Notes: a model not told the origin generated them from the sequence alone. A stretch of DNA of 64,000 bases from Mesorhizobium sp. M1B.F.Ca.ET.045.04.1.1 (GCF_003952465.1 NZ_CP034448.1:992001-1056000); one strand, 5' to 3'. Positions 1 to 7,975 are shown, counted from the first letter of the stretch. Numbers and translations are program-made.

Positions 1-169
1 CGCGACGCCTTACCTGCGCACCGCGCTTGCCTTCATCGGCTTGAAGGACGCCGACATCGCGCATGTCTCGCCCACGATCGGTCTGCCGGAAGCGATGGAA
101 GCCGGAGCCAGGCGGACCGAAGGCGAGGTGCGGCGGCTCGCTGCCAGCTTTGCGGCGAGGCTCGCATGA
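1..169 (+). CDS. FMN-dependent NADH-azoreductase, C-terminal end (partial)
   Basis: Only the last 55 codons are present, read from base 2 to the TGA at 167-169. The visible start TPYLRTALAFIGLKDADI matches the conserved C-terminal YLR..L.FIG.. region of AzoR/AcpD-type flavodoxin-fold oxidoreductases, which use FMN and NADH to reduce quinones and azo dyes in the cytoplasm. The stop overlaps the ATG of the next gene (ATGA), so the two genes are probably translationally coupled. Family assignment rests on this short tail alone; the flavin- and substrate-binding regions lie outside the window. Confidence 0.6.
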   Translation, partial: ATPYLRTALAFIGLKDADIAHVSPTIGLPEAMEAGARRTEGEVRRLAASFAARLA

Positions 170-492
170 GCCAGTCGCTCGCATGGCTGCTGCTCGTCAT
201 CTCGGGTGCCACCGACGTCGGCTGGGCGCTGGCGACCAAGAAGTCGGCGGGATTCTCCGAGCCGGTCTGGTCGGCAGTCTCTCTGGTGCTGCTGGTCATC
301 TTCATCGCGCTGCTGACCAAGGCGCTGACCGTGCTGCCGCTCGGCACCGCCTATGCGGTCTGGACCGGCATCGGCGCCGTCGGCTCTTTAGCCGCCGGCA
401 TCGTGCTGTTCGGCAAAAGCACCGACGCGGTCCGCCTCGTTTTCGCCGCCGTGACGATCCTCGGCGTCGTCGGGTTGAAGGTCAGCTCGTGA
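166..492 (+). CDS. Small multidrug resistance (SMR) protein, Gdx/SugE-like
   Basis: A 108-residue protein with four predicted membrane helices, the usual SMR length. SMR proteins work as dimers that exchange protons for guanidinium or quaternary cations. The core GTAYAVWTGIGAVGS and the ending ILGVVGLK are close to the Gdx (SugE) subfamily, which exports guanidinium. The essential membrane glutamate of helix 1 (E13 in Gdx, E14 in EmrE) is replaced here by aspartate: residue 17 in GATDVGWA, codon GAC at 214-216. The start overlaps the azoreductase stop by 4 bases. Function as an exporter is inferred from family; the Asp could change proton coupling or mark a heterodimer partner. Confidence 0.85.
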   Translation: MSQSLAWLLLVISGATDVGWALATKKSAGFSEPVWSAVSLVLLVIFIALLTKALTVLPLGTAYAVWTGIGAVGSLAAGIVLFGKSTDAVRLVFAAVTILGVVGLKVSS

Positions 493-495
493 AAA

Positions 496-1515
496 TCACC
501 GCCAGCCGAGCGCCGGCGCGACGTGCTTCAGGATCGCCTCGATGACATGGGCGTTGTAGTCGACGCCGAGCTGGTTGGGCACGGTGATGAGCAGCGTGTC
601 GGCCTCGGCGATCGCCTGGTCCTCCCTGAGCTGCTCGATGAGCACGTCCGGTTCGGCGGCATAGGTGCGGCCGAAGACGGCGCGCTTCTCCGGTTCGATA
701 TAGCCGAAATGATCCTGGCCCTCGCTGCTGCCGAAATAGGCGCGGTCCATGTCGTTGACCAAGGCAAAAATGCTGCGGCTGACCGACACGCGCGGCTCCC
801 TGGCGTGGCCGGCCTCCTTCCAGGCGGCACGGAAGGCGCGGATTTGCTCGGCCTGCTGGATGTGCAGCGGCTGGCCGCCCTCGTCGAACTTCAGCGTCGA
901 GCTCTGCAGGTTCATGCCGAGCTTGCCCGCCCATTCGGCAGTGGCATTGGTCGCGGCACCCCACCAGATGCGCTCGCGCAGGCCCTCCGAGAACGGCTCA
1001 AGGCGCAGCAGCCCGGGCGGGTTCGGAAACATCGGCCGCGGATTGGGCTGCGCGAAACCTTCTCCGCGCAGCAAATCGAGAAAAATCTCGGCGTGGCGGC
1101 GCGCCATGTCGGCATCGGTTTTGCCCTCTTCCGGCACGTAGCCGAAATAGCGCCAGCCATCGATCACCTGCTCGGGCGAGCCGCGGCTGATTCCCAACTG
1201 CAAACGCCCGCCGGCGATGAGGTCGGCGGCGCCGGCATCCTCCGCCATGTAGAGCGGGTTCTCGTAGCGCATGTCGATGACGGCGGTGCCAAGCTCGATG
1301 CGCTTGGTTTTCGCGCCGGCCGCGGCAAGCAGCGGGAAGGGCGAGCCGAGCTGCCGGGCAAAATGGTGGACGCGGAAATAGGCGCCGTCGGCACCGAGCT
1401 CCTCGGCCGCGACCGCCAGGTCGATCGACTGCAGCAACGCGTCGGCGCCCGAGCGCGTGCCCGATTGCGGCGAGGGCGACCAATGCCCGAAGGACAGAAA
1501 TCCGATCTTTTTCAT
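496..1515 (-). CDS. LLM-class (luciferase-like) flavin-dependent oxidoreductase
   Basis: A 339-residue protein of the bacterial luciferase-like monooxygenase superfamily, (beta/alpha)8 barrels that use FMNH2 or F420. It begins MKKIGFLSFGHWSPSP and contains the typical LGTAVIDMRYENPLYMAEDA and LQLGISRGSPEQ segments (first third) and IFALVNDMDRAY further on. The ATG at 1515 is chosen because GGAATGGAG lies 2-3 bases upstream; an in-frame extension to 1599 has no family match. The gene is convergent with the SMR gene, whose stop lies 3 bases away. The substrate cannot be told from sequence. Confidence 0.8.
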   Translation of the reverse strand: MKKIGFLSFGHWSPSPQSGTRSGADALLQSIDLAVAAEELGADGAYFRVHHFARQLGSPFPLLAAAGAKTKRIELGTAVIDMRYENPLYMAEDAGAADLIAGGRLQLGISRGSPEQVIDGWRYFGYVPEEGKTDADMARRHAEIFLDLLRGEGFAQPNPRPMFPNPPGLLRLEPFSEGLRERIWWGAATNATAEWAGKLGMNLQSSTLKFDEGGQPLHIQQAEQIRAFRAAWKEAGHAREPRVSVSRSIFALVNDMDRAYFGSSEGQDHFGYIEPEKRAVFGRTYAAEPDVLIEQLREDQAIAEADTLLITVPNQLGVDYNAHVIEAILKHVAPALGWR

Positions 1516-1623
1516 GGCTCCATTCCTGCTGGAGCGGCCCATTGACCGCTCAAATCCCCTGTCGCTCCAGCAGATAGCCAGGGCGGTGCCGCGATACAAC
1601 GGACACCGAACGGATACAGACCG

Positions 1624-3117
1624 TCAATCAGTACGGATCCAGACGCCCTTGGTGTTTAGAAATTCCTCGAGATGCTCGCTGCCGCCCTCGCGGCCGTAAC
1701 CGCTCATCTTGTAGCCGCCGAAGGGCACGGCAGGGTCGATCGCGTGATAGGTGTTGACCCAGACCGAGCCGGCGCGCAGCCGGTTGGCGAGCTGATGCGC
1801 CTTGCCGACGTCGCGCGTGAACACGCCGGCGCCCAGCCCATAGGGCGTGTCGTTGCCGCGCCGCACCGCTTCGTCCAGCGTGTCGAAGGGCAGCGCCGAG
1901 ATGATCGGCCCGAAAATCTCCTCGCGCGCGATGCGCATGTTGTCGGTGACGCCGGAAAAGATGCCCGGCGTCATGAAATTGCCGGCAGCCAGCGCGCCCT
2001 CGGTGATGCGGGTGCCGCCGGTCACCAGCCTGGCGCCCTCGCGCGCGCCGTCCTCGATGAAGCCGCTGACGCGTTCGAGCTGTTTTGGCGAGATCAGCGG
2101 CCCGATTTCGGTCTCGGGATCGGCGCCGTCGCCGATCCTGAGTTTTGCCGCGAAGGCCGCGACGCGCTCGACGAACTCCTCATAGATCGGCCGCTCGACG
2201 AAGAGACGCGAGCCGGCGATGCAGACCTGGCCGGAATTGGCGAAGACCGACATGGCGGCGACCGGCACGGCGCGCTCGATATCGGCGTCGGCAAGGACGA
2301 TCACCGGCGACTTGCCGCCGAGCTCCAGCGACACGCGCTTCATGTTGGCGGCCGAGGCGCGCAGGATCGCCTGGCCGGTGGCGGTCGAGCCGGTGAAGAC
2401 CACCTTGTCGACATCCATATGCGCGGCCAAGGGCGCGCCGGCTTCCGCGCCCGTGCCGGTCACGACATTGACGACGCCGGGCGGCACGCCGGCCTCCTGC
2501 ATCAGATCGGCGATCAAGAGCGGCGTCAGCGGCGCTTCCTCCGATGGCTTCAGGACGATGGTGCAGCCGGTGGCCAGAGCCGGGCCGATCTTCCAGATCG
2601 AGGCGGCGGTGGGCGCATTCCAGGGGATGATCGCGCCGACAACGCCGACCGGCTCCTTGCGCGTATAGGAGACGATCTCGCCCGGCAGCGAATTGCCGAT
2701 CGCCTGGCCATGGATCGACGTCGCCATGCCGGCATAGAAGCGCAGCATGCCGAGCACGCGATTCCGGTTGGCCAAGGTGCGCGTGATCGGCATGCCCATG
2801 TCGGTGGTGTCGGAGAGCGCGAGCTCCTCCCAATGCCGCTCCATCACATCGGCGATCTTGAGCAGCAGCACCTGGCGCTCATAGGGCTTGAAGCGGCTCC
2901 ACGGTCCTTCGAAGGCGCGGCGCGCCGCGGCGACCGCAAGGTCGATATCCTTCGCGTCCGATTGCGGCACGGTAGCGATCACGCCGCCGGTGGCGGGATT
3001 GCGCGTTTCGAAAGTCCGGCCGCTCACCGCATCGCGCCATTCGCCGCCGATCAGCATCTGGCGGTGCCGGCCGTCGATGGGAGTGCGCAGGGAAAGGTCT
3101 TGCAACGGTATCGTCAT
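1624..3117 (-). CDS. NAD(P)-dependent aldehyde dehydrogenase
   Basis: A full-length ALDH-superfamily enzyme of 497 residues that oxidises an aldehyde to its acid. The general-base glutamate is E265 in SLELGGKSP, the catalytic cysteine is C299 in FANSGQVCIAG, and the cofactor-binding PWNAP and GSTATGQ motifs are present. The C-terminal EEIFGP and PFGGYKMSGYGRE signatures are intact. The ATG at 3117 has GGGGA 11 bases upstream; a GTG at 3126 is an in-frame alternative with the same signal too close. It lies 108 bp downstream of the LLM gene's start on the same strand. Substrate is not predictable; phenylacetaldehyde/betaine-type ALDHs are the nearest class by motif. Confidence 0.88.
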   Translation of the reverse strand: MTIPLQDLSLRTPIDGRHRQMLIGGEWRDAVSGRTFETRNPATGGVIATVPQSDAKDIDLAVAAARRAFEGPWSRFKPYERQVLLLKIADVMERHWEELALSDTTDMGMPITRTLANRNRVLGMLRFYAGMATSIHGQAIGNSLPGEIVSYTRKEPVGVVGAIIPWNAPTAASIWKIGPALATGCTIVLKPSEEAPLTPLLIADLMQEAGVPPGVVNVVTGTGAEAGAPLAAHMDVDKVVFTGSTATGQAILRASAANMKRVSLELGGKSPVIVLADADIERAVPVAAMSVFANSGQVCIAGSRLFVERPIYEEFVERVAAFAAKLRIGDGADPETEIGPLISPKQLERVSGFIEDGAREGARLVTGGTRITEGALAAGNFMTPGIFSGVTDNMRIAREEIFGPIISALPFDTLDEAVRRGNDTPYGLGAGVFTRDVGKAHQLANRLRAGSVWVNTYHAIDPAVPFGGYKMSGYGREGGSEHLEEFLNTKGVWIRTD

Positions 3118-3314
3118 CTTGAACACATTCCCCGATGAACCGTGGCGTTATGGCACCGGCCGGTACGCCGGTGCAAGTTCGGCTCACGGCTGGATATACG
3201 GCGGGCGGGCGCGTATCCGATCCGCCATAGTTTGGGCTTCATGGCCGATTGAACAAGGCCAGGCTGGCCGTTATCAGATGACGGGCGGCAAAATGCCGGA
3301 GCACGGTATCCTCC

Positions 3315-4070
3315 ATGCACGATCTGACACCCGTTCTCTCCACCGTGACGGCTTCCTTCCTGGCGTCCTTCGTCGAAGTGGTCGAGGCCTTCACCATCGT
3401 GCTTGCCGTCGGCGTGACGCGCGGCTGGCGCCCGGCGCTGACGGGTGCCGCGCTGGCGCTCGCCGTGCTAGCGGGGCTGGTGCTCGCCTTCGGGCCGCTG
3501 CTGGCGCTTGTCCCCATCGCCCTGCTGCAATACGCCGTCGGCGTTCTGCTCGTCCTGTTCGGCATGCGCTGGCTGCGGAAAGCGATCCTGCGCAGCGCCG
3601 GCGTCATCGCGCTGCGCGACGAAGAGGCCGCCTTCTCCAGGGAAACCGACGCGCTCGCCCGCCAGGCCGACGACCGTCGCGCCGACTATCTGGCTGGCGT
3701 CGCCGCCTTCAAGGCGGTGCTGCTCGAAGGGGTGGAGGTCGTGTTCATCGTCATTGCCGTCGGCGCGGCGCATGGCCAGACGCTCTATGCCAGCGTCGGC
3801 GCGCTGGCGGCCTTCGTCCTGGTGATGCTGATCGGCCTCGCCGTGCACCGGCCGCTGGCGCGCGTGTCGGAAAACGCGCTCAAATTCGTCGTCGGGCTGA
3901 TGCTGACCAGCTTCGGCATCTTCTGGACCGGCGAGGGCCTCGGCGCCGAATGGCCTGGAGAGGATCTCGCTCTCCTCGGCATCTTCGCCGTCGTTGCCGC
4001 CGCATCCTTCGCCATCGTGCGCCGGCTGCGAAACACCTACGCCGTGCCCGCCGGGGGAATTGCCCAATGA
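3315..4070 (+). CDS. COG4280-type membrane protein with duplicated ExxE motifs
   Basis: A 251-residue polytopic membrane protein with about seven hydrophobic segments. Two related segments stand out: FVEVVEAFTIVLAVG (E21, E24) and LEGVEVVFIVIAVG (E138, E141). This duplicated acidic ExxE in transmembrane helices resembles the REGLE motifs of FTR1/EfeU iron permeases of the LysE-like transporter clan, which is the basis for suggesting a cation transporter. The family itself is uncharacterised as far as I know. The stop overlaps the start of the next small gene (ATGA), indicating a two-gene unit. Confidence 0.65.
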   Translation: MHDLTPVLSTVTASFLASFVEVVEAFTIVLAVGVTRGWRPALTGAALALAVLAGLVLAFGPLLALVPIALLQYAVGVLLVLFGMRWLRKAILRSAGVIALRDEEAAFSRETDALARQADDRRADYLAGVAAFKAVLLEGVEVVFIVIAVGAAHGQTLYASVGALAAFVLVMLIGLAVHRPLARVSENALKFVVGLMLTSFGIFWTGEGLGAEWPGEDLALLGIFAVVAAASFAIVRRLRNTYAVPAGGIAQ

Positions 4071-4282
4071 AAATTATCCGCCTCGTCCTGAAGGAGCTTT
4101 TCGGCATGTTCGTCGACGACGGCAGCCTGGCGCTGCTGGCGCTGATCCTGATCGCGCTGATCACCGCCGCGGTGAAGCTTTTGGCGCTGCCGCCGCTCGC
4201 CGGCGGCGTCCTGCTCCTCGCCGGCTGCCTGGCGATTCTTTTGGAAAGCTCAAGGCGCGGCGCGCGCGGCAAGGTGCGCTGA
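4067..4282 (+). CDS. Small hydrophobic membrane protein of unknown function
   Basis: A 71-residue protein, MKIIRLVLKELFGMFVDDG onward, with two hydrophobic stretches (about residues 20-38 and 44-60) joined by a Pro-containing turn, and a basic tail ending GARGKVR. Its ATG overlaps the stop of the upstream ExxE membrane protein by four bases, so co-translation is likely and it may be an accessory subunit. No family name recognised. Confidence 0.6.
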   Translation: MKIIRLVLKELFGMFVDDGSLALLALILIALITAAVKLLALPPLAGGVLLLAGCLAILLESSRRGARGKVR

Positions 4283-4347
4283 TCAGCGTTCATTTTCTGT
4301 GAAATCAGCGCAAAACGCTGGGAGGTTGGCGGAAGCCGCCCGAACCT

Positions 4348-4529
4348 CGTCATCCCAGGGCGGAGCAGCCGCGAAGCGGCGTCGCGGAGACCCTGGGATC
4401 CATTCCGTGACCTTGATCGAAAAACGCAGCGGAGCAGAATTCTGCACCGCAGCAGCACTCCTGCGTCACGGAATGGATCCTTGGGTCTGCGCGGTACGCT
4501 TCGCTTCCCGCTCCGCCCAAGGATGACGA
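4348..4529. repeat. Palindromic intergenic repeat, family C (copy 1, intact)
   Basis: About 180 bp with two hairpin arms. The left arm pairs ATCCCAGGG with CCCTGGGAT and the right arm ATCCTTGGG with CCCAAGGAT. Between them lie inverted GGATCCATTCCGTGAC and GTCACGGAATGGATCC. The same architecture occurs at 7892-9183 (interrupted by the IS110 element), 29094-29271 and 45943-46124. It lies between convergent genes. Confidence 0.8.
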
Positions 4530-4539
4530 TCGCGATGAA

Positions 4540-5262
4540 CTAATAGACGGTGAACAAGGTCGGCAGCATGCCGGCCGCGCGCAAATACTCGACCGTCTCG
4601 ATGAGCGGGAACAAGGCCAGGAAATAGAGCCCGTCCCAAAACGTGCTTTTCAGCGCGCTGGTAGAAAAGACCCAATGGTCCTGGTCGCGATAAAGCAGCG
4701 GATTCGGCCAGAAGCGCGGCGTCCGCTCGGCATAGGCAGTGTAGGCGGTGCCGAACCTGGCCGTCAGGAACTCGGCCTCCCGGCCGGCGGTGAAGCGGAA
4801 GACAAGGAAGCTTGCGAGGCCCAGCGCCGTCGCCGCCAGCACCGATCCGAACATCAGCCCGATGCCGATGACGCCGATGGTCGAGAAGAAATAGAGCGGG
4901 TTGCGGGTCATCGAGAACGGGCCCGAGACGATCAGCTCGTCATTCTTCCTGCCGCCGACATAGAGGATGCTCCACAGCCGGCCGAGAAAGCAGATCAGCA
5001 CGAGGCCGAAGCCGGTCATTTCAACCAGCTCGTGCCCGTTCGAGCCTTCGCTGAGAAACGGCCTGGAAAAAAGCAGCAGCACGATGGCCAGCACCGCGGC
5101 GACCTGGACGACGATCAGGCGCTTGTGCTGGTCGAACGCTTTCGGCGCCGACTTGAGCGATGTGTAAGCCACTGGTGTCAATACTCCGGTGCCGCAGGGA
5201 CGTCGGACCTCACTAGCCTTTCTCCCGACCGATGGCGAGGCCTCGGCAGTATTTCCGGCCAT
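4540..5262 (-). CDS. Membrane methyltransferase of the isoprenylcysteine carboxyl methyltransferase / PEMT-like superfamily
   Basis: A 240-residue integral membrane protein with about five helices. The SAM-dependent methyltransferase signature is present: MTRNPLYFFSTIG (cofactor-binding RNPxYxF motif) followed by GREAEFLTARFGTAYTAY and RTPRFWPNP, matching the usual (E)E..L...FG..Y..Y....PR..P pattern. Such enzymes methylate lipids, prenylated cysteines or quinone/nitrite-related partners. The ATG at 5262 is adopted because a 16-bp palindrome starts just upstream and no family match extends further. It is divergent from the response-regulator operon and may be its target. Substrate unknown. 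Confidence 0.7.
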   Translation of the reverse strand: MAGNTAEASPSVGRKASEVRRPCGTGVLTPVAYTSLKSAPKAFDQHKRLIVVQVAAVLAIVLLLFSRPFLSEGSNGHELVEMTGFGLVLICFLGRLWSILYVGGRKNDELIVSGPFSMTRNPLYFFSTIGVIGIGLMFGSVLAATALGLASFLVFRFTAGREAEFLTARFGTAYTAYAERTPRFWPNPLLYRDQDHWVFSTSALKSTFWDGLYFLALFPLIETVEYLRAAGMLPTLFTVY

Positions 5263-5263
5263 T

Positions 5264-5305
5264 CTTACGAATTTGTAAGGCCGCGGACAGGCATGCGTAA
5301 GTCCG
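5264..5305. promoter_or_regulatory. Candidate response-regulator operator: palindrome plus direct repeat
   Basis: CTTACGAATTTGTAAG (5264-5279) is a near-perfect inverted repeat placed two bases before the start codon of the methyltransferase gene. GTAAGGCCG (5275-5283) recurs as GTAAGTCCG (5297-5305), exactly 22 bp apart, which is two DNA turns. OmpR/PhoB-type regulators bind such in-phase direct repeats, and a gene for one starts at 5373. Binding is inferred. Confidence 0.4.
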
Positions 5306-5372
5306 GCTTGTGGGAATGGATCATCGCCGATGCTACCATGCCGATTGCGATGGACTCCGGACGATAGGCCAA

Positions 5373-6050
5373 ATGCGACTTCTGCTGGTTGAAGACGATC
5401 CAAGGACCGCCGACTACGTCGTCAGGGGGCTGACCGAGGCCGGGCACGCCTGCGATCTCCTGCGCAACGGCCATGACGCGCTCTCCGCCGCCACCCGCGA
5501 TGCCTATGACGTGATCGTGGCCGACCGCATGGTCCCCGGCCTCGATGGCTTGTCGATGATCAAGGCGGTGCGGGCGGCGGGCGTCAAGACGCCGGCCATA
5601 TTCCTGACCTCGATCGGCGGCGTCGACGACCGGGTCGAGGGATTGGAGGCCGGCGGCGACGACTATCTGGTCAAGCCGTTTGCCTTTTCCGAGCTGCTTG
5701 CCCGCATCAACGCGCTCGGCCGCCGGCCGGCGGCGCAGGAGCAGAAGACTTGGCTGCGCGTCGCCGATCTCGAAATGGACCTGATCCTGCGGCGCGTGAC
5801 CAGGCAGGGCCAGGCGATCGACCTGCAGCCAAGGGAGTTCAGCCTGCTCGAGGTGCTGATGCGCGGCGAGGGCCGCGTGATTACCCGCACCATGCTTCTG
5901 GAGCGCGTCTGGGATTTTCACTTCGACCCCAAGACCAGCGTCGTCGAGACCCATATCAGCCGGTTGCGGGCCAAGGTCGACAGGCCGTTCGACGCGCCGC
6001 TGATCCACACGGTGCGCAACACCGGCTACAGCCTGCACGCGCCGGGTTGA
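5373..6050 (+). CDS. OmpR/PhoB-family response regulator
   Basis: A 225-residue regulator: receiver domain (1-115) with acidic pocket E7/D8/D9, phosphoacceptor D51 in VIVADRMVPG and the conserved Lys in DYLVKPF, then a winged-helix DNA-binding domain (about 130-222) ending ETHISRLRAKVDRPF and HTVRNTGYSLH. The ATG at 5373 is the family start. It is followed at 57 bp by a DUF1232 gene and then by a histidine kinase, so the three probably form one operon. It resembles regulators sensing envelope stress or metals, but no specific member can be named. Confidence 0.9.
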   Translation: MRLLLVEDDPRTADYVVRGLTEAGHACDLLRNGHDALSAATRDAYDVIVADRMVPGLDGLSMIKAVRAAGVKTPAIFLTSIGGVDDRVEGLEAGGDDYLVKPFAFSELLARINALGRRPAAQEQKTWLRVADLEMDLILRRVTRQGQAIDLQPREFSLLEVLMRGEGRVITRTMLLERVWDFHFDPKTSVVETHISRLRAKVDRPFDAPLIHTVRNTGYSLHAPG

Positions 6051-6106
6051 CGGTCCATGCCTGATCGCATCTCGCGCCTCCGGCCGGCTGTCCGTATATA
6101 AGCGGT

Positions 6107-6487
6107 ATGTCGATGCTGGACTCTGCAAGACAATGGGCGCGTCGCATGAAGCGCGACGTCGTGGCGCTCTGGCTCGCCGCCCGCGATCCACGCGTTCCCT
6201 GGTACGCGAAGGCCGTGGCCGGCGCGGTTGCAGCCTATGCTCTCAGCCCTGTCGACCTCATTCCGGATTTCATTCCGATCATCGGCTATCTGGACGACCT
6301 TGTGATCGTTCCGCTCGGCATCCTGCTCGCGGTCAAGCTGGTCCCGGCCGGACTCATGCGGGAATTCCGCGACGAGGCCACGCGCCGCGCCAAGCCGGTC
6401 AGCCTTACCGGCCTGATCTTCATGATCGCGGTCTGGATAGCGGCGGCGATGGCGCTGCTATGGCTGTTCTGGCCGAAGTCCGTCTAG
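6107..6487 (+). CDS. DUF1232 (YkvA-like) membrane protein
   Basis: A 126-residue protein with the DUF1232 core YALSPVDLIPDFIPIIGYLD (about 44-63), followed by a hydrophobic segment and a C-terminal transmembrane helix (about 101-121). DUF1232 proteins are small membrane-associated proteins without an established role. It sits between a response regulator and its kinase, 4 bp before the kinase start, which is a rare place for this family and suggests a link to signalling. A second DUF1232 protein occurs at 56948-57310. Confidence 0.8.
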   Translation: MSMLDSARQWARRMKRDVVALWLAARDPRVPWYAKAVAGAVAAYALSPVDLIPDFIPIIGYLDDLVIVPLGILLAVKLVPAGLMREFRDEATRRAKPVSLTGLIFMIAVWIAAAMALLWLFWPKSV

Positions 6488-6491
6488 GGCG

Positions 6492-7871
6492 ATGAAGGAA
6501 ACACGCGTCAGCCTGCTGCGCAGCACGCCGTTCCGGCTGGCGCTGACCTTTGCCTTCCTGTTCGTGCTCGCCTTCATCCTGTCCGGCGCGATCGTCTACC
6601 AGCTGATGAGCGCCGACCTCGCCAGACGGCTCGATCAATCGATCAAGGAGACCTATTCGGTCGTCGCCCTGACCTATGCGGAGAACGACAAGGAAGATCT
6701 TGTCGCCTCGGTCAACAACAATGCCGACCTCAGCCCGGACAAGGACCAGCTTTTCTCGCTGAGCGGTCCCGACGGCAACCATCTGGCTGGAAATTTCACC
6801 GCTTCCGGCCTGCCCGACGGTTTCTCGATGTTCTCCGCCAGACTGCCGGGCGTGCCGCCCGACACGATGTATCGCGCCTATACGGGCGAGGTCGGCGGCA
6901 ACAGCCTGACGGTCGCCTCCTCGCTCGCCGAGACCGACGAGCTCAAGAGGATCGTGCTGATGAGCTTCGGCTGGGGCACGCTGTTCATCACCGGCCTCGC
7001 GATCGCCGGCGGCGCCCTGCTTGCCGCGCGCGTCCAGCGGCGCCTCGACGGCATTGCCGCCACCATGGTCGACGTCTCGCACGGACGGCTCGACGCGCGC
7101 ATCCCGCTTATCGGCAACGGCGACGACATCGACGCCGTGTCCACCCAGGTGAACGCCGCGCTCGATCGCCTGTCGGCGCTGGTCGAAGGGATGCGGGAGG
7201 TCAGCGCCAATATCGCGCATGACCTGAAGACGCCGCTCAACCGGCTGCAGATGATCCTGGAGCAGGCCGCCGACAAGACGGCATCGGGCGAGGATGTCGC
7301 CAGCGAGCTGGCCGACGCGCGCGCCGAGAGCCGGCAGATCAACGAGACTTTCGACGCTTTGCTTCGCATTGCTCAGATCGAGGCTGGCGCACGCAAGGCG
7401 CGCTTCGTCGATCTCGATGTCGGCGACGTCGTCGACACCATCGGCGAAGTCTATGCCGATGTCGCGGAGGATGACGGGAAGTCCCTGATCACAGAACTCG
7501 TTCCGGACGCGAAATGGATTATCCACGGTGATCGCGACCTGCTGATGCAGATGCTCGCCAATCTGGTCGAGAACGCCATGCGGCATTGCCCGCCGCGCAC
7601 GGCGATCGAGCTATCGGTCACGCGTCGGGACGACCGCATCCTCGTCCATGTCCGCGACAATGGCCCCGGCATCCCGGCGGAGGAGCGCGAAAAAGTCTTC
7701 CAGCGGCTTTACCGGCTGGATTCCAGCCGCACGACGCCGGGCAGCGGGCTCGGCCTCAGCCTCGTCAAGGCGGTGGCCGACCTGCATGGCGCCACGATCA
7801 CGCTGGAGGACAACAATCCGGGGCTTGCCGTGATCGTCAGCTTCCCGGCGGTGCGAACTCCGGAAGCCTGA
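6492..7871 (+). CDS. Sensor histidine kinase
   Basis: A 459-residue membrane kinase. TM1 (about 15-37), a roughly 120-residue periplasmic sensor region, TM2 (about 157-180), HAMP domain, then the dimerisation/phosphoacceptor helix NIAHDLKTPLNRL with H243. The ATPase domain has N box NLVENAMRHC, G1 DNGPGIP, F box VFQRLYR and G2 GSGLGLSLV. It probably phosphorylates the response regulator encoded two genes upstream. The stimulus is unknown; the sensor region has no recognisable ligand domain. Confidence 0.9.
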   Translation: MKETRVSLLRSTPFRLALTFAFLFVLAFILSGAIVYQLMSADLARRLDQSIKETYSVVALTYAENDKEDLVASVNNNADLSPDKDQLFSLSGPDGNHLAGNFTASGLPDGFSMFSARLPGVPPDTMYRAYTGEVGGNSLTVASSLAETDELKRIVLMSFGWGTLFITGLAIAGGALLAARVQRRLDGIAATMVDVSHGRLDARIPLIGNGDDIDAVSTQVNAALDRLSALVEGMREVSANIAHDLKTPLNRLQMILEQAADKTASGEDVASELADARAESRQINETFDALLRIAQIEAGARKARFVDLDVGDVVDTIGEVYADVAEDDGKSLITELVPDAKWIIHGDRDLLMQMLANLVENAMRHCPPRTAIELSVTRRDDRILVHVRDNGPGIPAEEREKVFQRLYRLDSSRTTPGSGLGLSLVKAVADLHGATITLEDNNPGLAVIVSFPAVRTPEA

Positions 7872-7891
7872 GGCAGTTCCCCGACACCGGG

Positions 7892-7947
7892 TCGTCATTC
7901 TAGGGCGGAGCAAGGAGCGAAGCGACGCAGCGCAGACCCTAGAATCC
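7892..7947. repeat. Palindromic repeat, family C copy 2, left part (split by IS110 element)
   Basis: The left hairpin (TTCTAGGG pairing with CCCTAGAA) is followed by AGAATCC, where the repeat stops. It resumes at 9059 with ATGCCGTTACC. Joining both sides restores a repeat like the copies at 4348, 29094 and 45943. This shows directly where the insertion sequence entered. Confidence 0.85.
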
Positions 7948-7965
7948 TGTGTGTTGGTTCTGGTG

Positions 7966-7971
7966 TATGGT
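7966..7971 (+). promoter_or_regulatory. -10 half of a promoter completed only by RE-LE end joining
   Basis: If the element circularises, its right end (TTGCC, 9054-9058) abuts its left end (T at 7948). This creates TTGCCT, a 17-bp spacer (7949-7965) and TATGGT (7966-7971). Junction promoters of this kind are known for IS110-family circles. Transcription would begin near 7977, at the foot of the bridge-RNA stem. In the integrated form the -35 element is absent. Confidence 0.55.
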
Positions 7972-7975
7972 TGAA

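Noticed and set aside
1672..3138. A 488-codon open frame on the plus strand
   Set aside because: Antisense to the aldehyde dehydrogenase gene, whose catalytic residues are intact; composition is low-complexity Arg/Asp/Ala.
2888..4282. A long plus-strand frame of 464 codons
   Set aside because: Only its last 71 codons (from 4067) look like a real protein; the rest is antisense to the aldehyde dehydrogenase or out of frame with the ExxE membrane protein.
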